Origin: an uncultured Aquabacterium sp.
GTDB lineage: Bacteria; Pseudomonadota; Gammaproteobacteria; Burkholderiales; Burkholderiaceae_C
Direction of reading: 5' to 3'
NCBI GenBank assembly: GCA_937864045.1
Contig: CALMIF010000212.1
Coordinates: forward strand, 1-36,734
Length of the DNA stretch: 36,734 bases
The notes under the pieces are model-generated. The model saw only the letters and a list, made by a program, of their open reading frames with translations. It was not told the origin of the DNA and searched no databases. Positions 17,334 through 25,072 of the stretch are shown here, piece after piece (the stretch's first letter is position 1; each line of letters starts with the position of its first letter). Both the position numbers and the translations under genes were made by a program.

Positions 17334-19474
17334 GCCGCGGCCCCGGACGCCCGCAGGTCGGTGGCCGTCCGCAGATCGAACAGCGGCATCAGCAGGGTCA
17401 CCACGGTGCCCTGGCCCAGTTCACTTTTCACCTCGATGCTCCCGCCCAGTTCCTTGATGTACTGGAAACTCTCGTACGACCCGATGCCCATGCCGCTGGA
17501 TTTGGTGGAGTTGAAGGGCCGGAACAGGCGGTGCTGGACGAAGTCGGCGCTCATGCCCACACCGGTGTCGCCCACCTCCAACAAGGCGCGGCCCGACGAC
17601 TGCGCAAGCCGGGCCCACACCCTACCCGAGCCAGGCGTGGCGTCGAGGGCATTCTGCACAAGATGGCCGATCACCCGCTCCAGGCGCTGCGCATGGCCGC
17701 GGGTCGCGACCTTGTCCTCGATCTGCAGCTCCAGCCGCCGGCCGCGCTGGGTGGCCGCCGTCTCGATGCGCTGCAGGATCGGCGCCAGCTCGACGCCCGA
17801 GGCGACGCCCGCCGGCTTGTCGCCCTCGCGCAGCTGCAACATCATCTGCCGCATCTTGTCGAGCGAGCTCTCCACCGTCAGCAGCATGTCCTGCTGGAAC
17901 TCGGGGTTGTCGCGGTGGCGCTCGGCGTTCTTCATCATCAGCGACAGCTGGGTGATGATGTTCTTCAGGTCGTGCACCACGAAGGCGCTCATGCGGTTGA
18001 AGGCGTCGAACTTGCGGGCCTCCAGCAGGGCCTCGGTGGCATGCATCTGCGCCAGGAAGCCGGCCGCCTGGCGTGCCGCGGTCTTCAGCAGGTCGCGCAC
18101 TTCCCAGTCCAGCACCACCTGGGTGCGCGGGCGGGCCAGCACGACGAAGCCCAGCATCTCGTCGGCCACCAGCAGCGGCACCACCAGCCAGGCGTCGGGC
18201 AGGTCATCGAGCCAGCGTGGCAGCAGCGCCGCCTCGTCGGCCATGCTGGCGCCGGTGCGCGTGGCCCGCAGGTCGATGATCCACTCGCGCTCGGCCATCA
18301 GGCGCGCGAACGGCGAGTCGGTCGGCTCCTCGGCGGCCAGCTCGGGCAGGTTGATGCCCGCCGACTGCACGAAGGCATGATCGCCCAGGGCCTTGAACCA
18401 CATCGCGCCGGCCGAGCACTCGACCATGTCGGCCAGCCCCCGCACCACCAGCGCGCCCACTTCCTGCGGCGAGCTGCGCGTGGACAGCATCGCCGTGAAG
18501 CGCAGCCACTCCAGGCGGTAGTCGTAGCGGTAGCTGAAGAAGTTCTTGCCCAGGAAGACGCGCAGCCGCGCCCGCAGCGACCCCGAGGCCGCCAGCACCG
18601 TCAGCAGCACCAGCGCCGCGAACAGCAGTGCCACCTGCAGCGCGCCGCCCCAGGTGCCGCCGAAGAAGCGCACGTAGTAGCCGACCGCGGCGATGAACAG
18701 CAGGTAGGCGCCGATCAGCAGCAGCGAGGCCGAGTAGAACGCGGCCGTCTTCGAGACCTGCACCCGCGACAGCCAGCGCTCGCTGCGGCTGGACGCCATC
18801 AGCAGCAGCGGCATGACCACCGCGTGCACCAGGCTGCGCGCGGCCAGCGCATCGCCGTCGAAGCCGCCGAACATCACCGCCTGGCTGAACAGGTAGACGT
18901 CGTAGATGAACAGCCCGCCCAGACCCAGGCACAGCGGCTTGGCGGCCCAGCGCTTCTGGTCGACCTGGTTGCGCAGCACCTGCTCCACCAGCAGCAGGCC
19001 GAAGACCGGCCAGAACAGCTGGCTGACCAGCAGCACATGCGCCACGCCCGCCATGGCCATGCCCTCGATGCCGAGCAGCGCATTGGCCAGCAGGCCCAGC
19101 ACCAGCAGCAGGGCCGGCAAGGCCGCCCACAGGCGTGCGCGCGACGCGCCGAGCTGGCCCGCCATCGGCCGCACCAGCAGCAGCAGCACGCCGGACCAGG
19201 CGCCATAGCGCAGCTGGTCCACGGCCAGGGCCAGGTGGGAGGTGACGACCTTGGTGGAGTACAGGTCCGCCAGCCCGATGGCGCCCCAGACCGCGGTGCA
19301 GAGCACCGCCGCCAGGAACCAGCGCGCGCTCGGGTGGGCGTCGGAGCCCAGCAGGCCGCGGCGCAGCAGATGCACCGCATAGCCCGTGTAGACCACGACC
19401 ACCAGCGCGAAGCCGGCGGCCTGCAGGCCGATCTCGGGCAGGTCCGCGTTGAGCAGGTTGGCGGCGCCGGACAT
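17330..19474 (-). CDS. prsK: PrsK, XrtA/PEP-CTERM system sensor histidine kinase
   Basis: The 714-residue protein has an N-terminal membrane domain of several helices (about residues 15-300, for example GFALVVVVYTGYAVHLL and LLLIGAYLLFIAAVGYYV), then a GAF-like cytosolic region (about 330-480). The kinase core has the unusual H-box VVHDLKN with the phosphorylatable His at about 501, in place of the common SHELR/SHEIR. The ATPase domain shows LVQNALDATP (N-box), VGDTGVGMS (G1) and SSGMGIGSY (G2). This architecture, including HDLKN, is that of PrsK. It overlaps prsR by four bases and lies 73 bases after the sugar transferase gene. The multi-helix sensor has no evident large periplasmic domain, so the signal may be membrane-related; that is an inference. 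Confidence 0.94.
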
Positions 19475-19547
19475 CAGGGGCGATCAGCCTCGGCGCGGCG
19501 GCCGGACCGCGGCCGACCCGGCGCCAGGCACGGCGCGGGGGCCGGCG

Positions 19548-20930
19548 TCAGCGGGCACCCTTGCCGGTCAGCACCACGCCCACGGTCTCGATCAGGATCA
19601 CGAAGTCGAGGAAGAGGCTGTGGTTCTTCACGTAGTACAGGTCGTACTGCAGCTTTTCCTGCGAGTCCTCGATGGTCGAGCCGTACTGGTAGCGCACCTG
19701 GGCCCAGCCGGTGACACCAGGCTTCACGCTGTGGCGCACCGCGTAGTAGGGGATCTCGTTGGTCAGCTGCTCGACGAAGAAGGGCCGCTCGGGCCGCGGG
19801 CCGACCAGGCTCATGTCGCCGGTCAGCACATTGAACAGCTGCGGCAGCTCGTCGATGCGCACCAGGCGGATGAAGTTGCCCACTCGTGTCACGCGGTTGT
19901 CGTTGGCGGTGGCCCAGCGCGGCTTGCCGTCCTTCTCGGCGTCGGTGCGCATGCTGCGGAACTTGGTCACCATGAACGGCTTGCCGTTGAAGCCCGTGCG
20001 CTCCTGGCGGTAGAACACCGGGCCCTGGCTTTCCAGCTTGATGGCGATGGCGGTGACCACCATGATCGGCGCGGCCAGCACGATCAGCACCGTCGAGCAC
20101 AGGATGTCGAAGGCCCGCTTGACCGCCGTGCGGTAGAAGCCCTGGTTGAAGCCGTCGCCGAAGATCAGCCAGCCGGCGTTGACGAAGTCGATGCGGATCT
20201 GGCCGAGCATGCGCTCGAAGTAGGTGGTGATGTCGAAGACACGCACGCCGCTCAGCTTGCAGTCCAGCAGCTCGCGCAGCGGCATGCTGCCCGAGCGCCG
20301 TTCGGTCAGCGCGACGATGATCTCGTCCACGCCCAGCCGCCTGGCAGTCTGGGTGAGCGACTGCTCGGCGCTCAGGCGCTCGCCCTCGGGCACGGCGGCC
20401 TGCTTCTCGTTGGGGCCGGGAAAGTAGCCGACGATGGTCGCCAGCGGGTCGGCCACGCGCAGCGTGCTGCCCACCATCTGGGCCGCCGGCCCGGCGCCGA
20501 AGATCAGCACCCGGGCGCCGGCCCGCGCCTTGGTCGCCCAGTAGCCCATGACCACGCGGCGCAGGATCAGCGCGGCGATCACCAGCATGGCCGACGCACG
20601 GATGGCGTCCAGGTTGCCGAAGCCCACCGGCAGGAACTGAAAGATCTGATAGGTCAGCAGCAGCGCCAGCACCAGCGCCAGTGCCGCACGCAGGGTGGAT
20701 TCGACGACCGACCAGTCCTGGGCACGCTGGTACAGGCCCGAGGCACTGTTGATCACGAAGAGACCGGCGGCCAGCGACACGACCTGGGGACCGGCCATCG
20801 GGATGGCCAGCTTCAGGCTGTCGGCCTGGGCCAGCACCACGCCGGCCAGCGCCAGCAGCGACAGCAGGAAGTCGAAGAACACCCGCCGCAGCGTCCAGGC
20901 GTGGAAGTAGTGGTTGAACAACCTGACCAT
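19548..20930 (-). CDS. XrtA-system undecaprenyl-phosphate sugar transferase (TIGR03013-like)
   Basis: The ATG at 20928-20930, with AGGAG just upstream, gives 460 residues. The first third has several membrane helices (for example FFDFLLSLLALAGVVLAQA), then a CoA-binding-like nucleotide domain (VLIFGAGPAAQMVGSTLR). The C-terminal half is a bacterial sugar transferase domain: KRAFDILCSTVLIVLAAPIM, KFRSMRTDAEKDG, DELPQLFNVLTGDMSLVGPR and KPGVTGWAQVRYQYG. Such enzymes transfer the first sugar-1-phosphate to undecaprenyl phosphate and start a repeat unit. The combination and the prsK neighbour match the exosortase A version. The gene lies between the FeeM-PilZ gene and prsK on the same strand, so it may be co-transcribed with the regulators. 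Which sugar is used cannot be told from the sequence. Confidence 0.92.
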   Translation of the reverse strand: MVRLFNHYFHAWTLRRVFFDFLLSLLALAGVVLAQADSLKLAIPMAGPQVVSLAAGLFVINSASGLYQRAQDWSVVESTLRAALALVLALLLTYQIFQFLPVGFGNLDAIRASAMLVIAALILRRVVMGYWATKARAGARVLIFGAGPAAQMVGSTLRVADPLATIVGYFPGPNEKQAAVPEGERLSAEQSLTQTARRLGVDEIIVALTERRSGSMPLRELLDCKLSGVRVFDITTYFERMLGQIRIDFVNAGWLIFGDGFNQGFYRTAVKRAFDILCSTVLIVLAAPIMVVTAIAIKLESQGPVFYRQERTGFNGKPFMVTKFRSMRTDAEKDGKPRWATANDNRVTRVGNFIRLVRIDELPQLFNVLTGDMSLVGPRPERPFFVEQLTNEIPYYAVRHSVKPGVTGWAQVRYQYGSTIEDSQEKLQYDLYYVKNHSLFLDFVILIETVGVVLTGKGAR

Positions 20931-21148
20931 GAAAATCTCCTGACAGCGCGTTGCGCCCGCTCCGCAATCGCGGTCGACCTGCCGGTCGCCGCGGTCACAG
21001 CCCCTGGCCGGGTCAGCAGGCACAACACCCTGGCACTTCGAATGACTGTAAGCACCGCATCGACAGGATGGCAATCCACCGGTCCGGGGGCCCGGTGCGG
21101 GAAGCGGCACCGCGGAGATTGTGGCACCCGGCCGGCGCCGCTTGCTGC
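20931..21148. other. 218-base gap between the FeeM-PilZ and sugar transferase genes
   Basis: No gene is seen. It contains the Shine-Dalgarno AGGAG of the sugar transferase and a short inverted repeat (CACCGG 21077-21082, CCGGTG 21092-21097). There is no T-run and no convincing sigma-54 or sigma-70 element. TGGCAC at about 21051 is on the wrong strand for the sugar transferase and lacks a -12 GC. Confidence 0.45.
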
Positions 21149-22534
21149 TCAATCCGCCACGGCCGCCGCCAGTGCGTGCAAGGCACCACGCTGGCCCGGT
21201 GGGATGGATGCCGCCGACAGCTCGGCCGGCGGCGCCGACTGCACCGCATCCAGGTCGAAGTGGGTGCTGCCGGTCTGCAATGCCTGCACGCAGCGCCGCC
21301 AGACGGCATCCGGTCGCGGCACGGCAAAGCCGTAGGACACCAGGCCGCCGTTCTCCTGGCGGCGCACCGCGGTGGCATCGGCCACGGCGGTCTCGTTCTC
21401 GCCCAGGTCGACCTCGACGCTGCCCTGGGTGCCCTCGGGCAGGGGCAGGCTGCACTCGGCCTGGAAGCCGTGCAGCGACAGCTCGATGACCTGCAATGGG
21501 TAGGTCAGCACCGTGTCGTAGCTGCGCACCAGCAGGCGCGCCGGGCAGCGGATGGAGAAGCGCTGGTGCTGGCGCAGGCTCAGCAGGTCCTGCGCGCCCG
21601 CGCTGGGCGCGGGCAGCACGGCGCGGTACTCGGGCCGGTCGTAGATCGAGCGCAGCAGCAGGCGCTGGCGGTCGTTCAGCGTCTCGAAGACGCGGGTGCG
21701 CCGGTTGAAGAAGTGGTCCATCAGCGCCGGGGTCAGCACCGGGTCGTTGGTGGTGAAGAAGCGCCGGTGCGGCAGGCGGATGTTGTCCAGCTGCGCCTCC
21801 ACGAAGTAGTGGTGCAGGTTCTTGCGCGGCCGCTTGTCGGCATAGGTGGCGCGGAAGCGCTCAGGCGCGGCCTGCAGGTCCAGGGTGGCGCCCACGGCCG
21901 GCGCGCCGTTGGCGAAGTCGTAGCTGTCGACCACGCGCGCCTGCAGCCGCTCGAAGTGCAGCAGCGACTCGTACATCTCGATTTTGTTGGGGTTGACCGC
22001 GATCACCAGGTGGCGGGTGTCGAAGTAGTCGCGGCAGTACGCGTACATGAACTTCATCAGCGGGAACAGGATGCGCCCGCCCGTGGCGCGAAAGCGCGGG
22101 TCGATCGCCAGCGCCGAGATCTCGGCGATGCGCCCGGTCTTGGCGCGCACCTGTCCCAGGTTGAACACCGACTGCAGCGGAAAGCCGAACACACCCTCGC
22201 GGATCATCGAGATCGTGCCGACGACCCGGCCGTCCCACTTCGCGCACAGCGTGGTGGTGGTGGGCAGGGCGTGGTAGATGGTCACGCGCAGGCCCGACGG
22301 GTCGGGCTGCATGAAGCCGGCGGCGACATAGGCGTCGTGCAGGATGCGGAAGCACGCCTCCAGCTCCTCCTGCGTGTCGGCGATCTTCAGCGTCAGCCGC
22401 GGGTCCGGTGCCGGATCGCAGTCGATCAGGCTGCGGAACAGCGCGAACCGCCGCTCGCGCGGCAGCTGCGCCAGCGCCAAGCGCGCGCCCTGGTGCAGGG
22501 ACTTGCGGGCAACCGAGGCCAGGGAACGTTTCAT
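21149..22534 (-). CDS. N-acyl amino acid synthase FeeM-type acyltransferase fused to a PilZ domain
   Basis: From the ATG at 22532-22534 the protein has 461 residues. Residues about 48-245 have the autoinducer-synthase/FeeM GNAT-like fold: LKIADTQEELEACFRILHDAY, AKWDGRVVGTISM, RIAEISALAIDPRFR and VIAVNPNKIEMYE (some cut short). FeeM enzymes join long-chain acyl-ACP to amino acids, and a related acyltransferase is known from exosortase loci. Residues about 318-425 form a PilZ domain: the c-di-GMP motif RxxxR is Arg321-Arg325 (RQHQR) and the second motif (D/N)xSxxG is ELSLHG at 351-356, with Glu in the first place. So acyl transfer may be gated by c-di-GMP. No good Shine-Dalgarno precedes 22534; an open frame extends upstream, but its translation is low-complexity. 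Acyl acceptor is unknown. Confidence 0.82.
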   Translation of the reverse strand: MKRSLASVARKSLHQGARLALAQLPRERRFALFRSLIDCDPAPDPRLTLKIADTQEELEACFRILHDAYVAAGFMQPDPSGLRVTIYHALPTTTTLCAKWDGRVVGTISMIREGVFGFPLQSVFNLGQVRAKTGRIAEISALAIDPRFRATGGRILFPLMKFMYAYCRDYFDTRHLVIAVNPNKIEMYESLLHFERLQARVVDSYDFANGAPAVGATLDLQAAPERFRATYADKRPRKNLHHYFVEAQLDNIRLPHRRFFTTNDPVLTPALMDHFFNRRTRVFETLNDRQRLLLRSIYDRPEYRAVLPAPSAGAQDLLSLRQHQRFSIRCPARLLVRSYDTVLTYPLQVIELSLHGFQAECSLPLPEGTQGSVEVDLGENETAVADATAVRRQENGGLVSYGFAVPRPDAVWRRCVQALQTGSTHFDLDAVQSAPPAELSAASIPPGQRGALHALAAAVAD

Positions 22535-22774
22535 GAGGGCATGCAGACCGGATGGTGGCCGGGCGCCGGCAGACGCCCGAGGACAGCTCGTCCGTGCTGA
22601 TCGGCACGCCGGCGCGCCGATGAAGGCTGGCGCGGTAACAGCATGTGCCACGCCAGTGTGCACATCCCTAGTCGGGACCAAGAAAGCCGGGTCCGCGCCG
22701 CGGCAATCGGGCTACATTGATCCGGCACCTTGGCAGTGCGCCGTGACGGATCGCACATTTCGGAGGGCCCGGCC
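22535..22774. promoter_or_regulatory. Divergent promoter region between the FeeM-PilZ and PhoD-like genes
   Basis: These 240 bases separate two genes that point away from each other, so promoters for both should lie here. It contains the palindrome TGTGCACA (around 22661) and a less GC-rich patch near 22708-22720. I could not assign a -10/-35 pair or a sigma-54 element with correct spacing in either direction. Confidence 0.4.
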
Positions 22775-23740
22775 ATGAAGATCGCCTTCACGTCCTGCAT
22801 GTCGTTCACCGTGTTCGCGCAGCAGCCGGTGTGGGACCAGATCGCCGCCCAGCGGCCCGACCGGCTGCTGCTGCTGGGCGACTCCATCTACATCGACGGC
22901 CCGCCGTTCCCCGACGGCAACATCCACCCGAAGAAGCTGGCGCCGGTCGATTTCCTGCAGCACGTGCTGGAACGCTGGCGCACCCAGCTCGACCAGCCGC
23001 AGTTCCGCGCCCTGGTCAAGGCGGTGCCCACCGACGCGATCTGGGACGACCACGACTTCCTGTGGGACGAGAGCTACGGCGAGCGTGCGATCGAGAAGGT
23101 GGTCTACCGCGAGAACATCCGCATCAGCCGAGCGCTGTTCAATGCCTTCTGCCGCACGCTGGACGCCCGCCTGGCGCCGGGCAGCTTTCCGTCGGCCTAC
23201 AACGACACCCGCATCAACCAGCCCGACGAGCCGCCGCCGGGCTACCGCCACAAGGCGCTGGCGCCCGACCTGCACCTGCACCTGACCGATGGCCGCTCCT
23301 GGCGCATCGGCCGTGACCTGCTGGGCGCCGCGCAGCGCACGCAGATCGAAGCCAGGCTGGCCAGCGCGCCCACGGCCGTGCACCTGATCGCCTCGGGCTC
23401 GGTCGTGCAGGCCGACGACGATGCGCGGTGGGCGGAATTCGACGACCACGCCTGGCTGCTGGCGCTGGCGCGGCGCCACAAGATCCTGGTGCTCAGCGGC
23501 GACATCCACGCCAACCGCTTCAAGTCGACCAACCTGGGCGACGGCCACTGGCTGCACGACGCCACCGCGTCGGGTGCGGCGGTGTGCAAGCTGGTGGGCG
23601 TGGGCTCGAAGTGCCAGAACTACGGCCTGCTGAGCACCGCCCCGGCGACGCTGCGGCTGGACTTCTTCAGCCACGGCACGCCGGATTCGGTGGGCTCCTG
23701 GGCGATCGACCGCAACACCTGGAAGGCCACGAGCATCTGA
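22775..23740 (+). CDS. PhoD-like metallophosphatase
   Basis: GGAGGG seven bases before the ATG at 22775 fixes the start and gives 321 residues. The PhoD-type metal-binding motifs are in order: FTSC near the N-terminus, LLLLGDSIYIDG, DAIWDDHDFLWDES and LSGDIHANRFK. PhoD enzymes are phosphodiesterase/monoesterases using Fe and Ca, normally exported by Tat. This protein has no signal peptide and starts directly in the domain, so it is probably cytoplasmic and may act on an intracellular ester; that separates it from secreted PhoD. It stands alone on the plus strand, with a hairpin right after its stop. The fold is clear, the substrate unknown. Confidence 0.82.
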   Translation: MKIAFTSCMSFTVFAQQPVWDQIAAQRPDRLLLLGDSIYIDGPPFPDGNIHPKKLAPVDFLQHVLERWRTQLDQPQFRALVKAVPTDAIWDDHDFLWDESYGERAIEKVVYRENIRISRALFNAFCRTLDARLAPGSFPSAYNDTRINQPDEPPPGYRHKALAPDLHLHLTDGRSWRIGRDLLGAAQRTQIEARLASAPTAVHLIASGSVVQADDDARWAEFDDHAWLLALARRHKILVLSGDIHANRFKSTNLGDGHWLHDATASGAAVCKLVGVGSKCQNYGLLSTAPATLRLDFFSHGTPDSVGSWAIDRNTWKATSI

Positions 23741-23760
23741 AGCCGGCCCAGCCGCCGGCT
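23741..23760. terminator. Hairpin between convergent genes
   Basis: AGCCGGC (23741-23747) and GCCGGCT (23754-23760) form a perfect 7-base stem with a 6-base loop in the 19-base gap between the PhoD-like gene and the convergent M20 gene, touching the latter's stop codon. No T-run is present, so termination by this hairpin alone is uncertain. Confidence 0.45.
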
Positions 23761-25028
23761 CAGGCCGGATGGTGCAGGAAATCCGCCGCCAGGTTGGCGA
23801 GGCTGCGCACACCGACGATCAGGCAGCCCTCGTCGGCAAAGAAGCGCGGCGAGTGGTTCGGTGCGGCCTTCATCACGTCCTGCCCCGCCGGCACCACGCC
23901 GACGAAATAGAACAGGCCCGGCGCCTCGCGCTGGAAGAACGAGAAGTCCTCCGAGCCCATCACCTTGGGCACCAGCACCAGGTGGTTCTCGCCGACGCTG
24001 CGCGCCAGGCTGGGCCGCATCGCCGCGGTCAGCTCGGGGTCGTTGACGGTCACCGGGTAGTGCTTGTCGATGCAGACCACGCAGTTGGCGCGGTTGCCGC
24101 GGGCAATCGTCTCGCCCAGGTACTTCACCCGCTCGTGCACGTCGTCACGCATCGCCTCGTCGAAGGTGCGGATGGTGCCGGTCATCACCACTTCGTCGGG
24201 AATGATGTTCTGCCGCAGGCCGCCGTGGATGGTGCCGATGGTGACCACCGCCGGCTCGCGCGTCAGGTCGACCTGGCGGCTGACCACCGTCTGCAGGCCC
24301 ATCACCACCTGGGCGCTGGTGACGATGGGGTCGACGCCGAACCAGGGCATGGCGCCATGCGTCTGGCTGCCGCGCACGGTGATCTTCAGGCTGTCGGCGC
24401 TGGCCATGGTGGGGCCGGGCCGGTAGCCGATCACGCCCACCGGCAGGCGGCTGGTGACGTGCAGGCCGAACACCGCATCGGGCTTGGGGTTCTGCATCGC
24501 GCCCTCGGCCACCATCATCTTGGCGCCGCCATCCTCGCCCTCGGGCGGCATTTCCTCGGCCGGCTGGAACAGGAACTTCACCGTGCCCGGCAGCTGCGCG
24601 CGCAGGCCGGCCAGCACCTCGGCCACGCCCATCAGGATGGCGGTGTGGGTGTCGTGGCCGCAGGCATGCATCACGCCCACCTGCTCGCCGTTCCACTCGG
24701 CCTTGGCCTTGCTGGCGAACGGGATGTCGACCTCCTCGGCCACCGGCAGGCCGTCCATGTCGGCACGCAGCGCCACCACCGGGCCGGGCAGGCCGCCCTT
24801 GAGCAGCCCCACCACGCCGGTGTGGGCCACGCCGGTGGTCACCTCGTCCAGGCCCAGGGCGCGCAGGTGCTCGGCCACGATGCCAGCGGTGCGGAACTCG
24901 CGGTTGCCCAGCTCCGGGTTGGCATGGAAGTCGCGCCGCCAGGCGGTCACGCGGGCCAGCACGGCCTGCGCCGCGGTGGCGATGGCATCGGCCAGCGGGC
25001 TGGCCTGCACGGGGATGTCGGTGTTCAT
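23760..25028 (-). CDS. M20 family amidohydrolase (hippurate hydrolase / N-acyl-L-amino acid amidohydrolase type)
   Basis: AGGAG eight bases before the ATG (25026-25028) supports this start; the protein has 422 residues. It shows the M20D pattern: WRRDFHANPELGNREF, ALRADMDGLPV, HACGHDTHTAILMG with the metal-binding Cys/His/Asp, FQPAEEMPPEG, and late GSEDFSFF. These enzymes split N-acyl amino acids or related amides such as hippurate or indole-acetyl conjugates. There is no signal peptide, so it acts in the cytoplasm. It is the last gene of a tight minus-strand run, 44 bases after the M16 protease gene. Given the FeeM-type N-acyl amino acid synthase 1.2 kb away, hydrolysis of such products is imaginable but not shown. 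Confidence 0.88.
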   Translation of the reverse strand: MNTDIPVQASPLADAIATAAQAVLARVTAWRRDFHANPELGNREFRTAGIVAEHLRALGLDEVTTGVAHTGVVGLLKGGLPGPVVALRADMDGLPVAEEVDIPFASKAKAEWNGEQVGVMHACGHDTHTAILMGVAEVLAGLRAQLPGTVKFLFQPAEEMPPEGEDGGAKMMVAEGAMQNPKPDAVFGLHVTSRLPVGVIGYRPGPTMASADSLKITVRGSQTHGAMPWFGVDPIVTSAQVVMGLQTVVSRQVDLTREPAVVTIGTIHGGLRQNIIPDEVVMTGTIRTFDEAMRDDVHERVKYLGETIARGNRANCVVCIDKHYPVTVNDPELTAAMRPSLARSVGENHLVLVPKVMGSEDFSFFQREAPGLFYFVGVVPAGQDVMKAAPNHSPRFFADEGCLIVGVRSLANLAADFLHHPA

Positions 25029-25072
25029 CGGGAGGCTCCTGCTCGCGTGGGTTGGGGGTGAATCGAAGCGCG

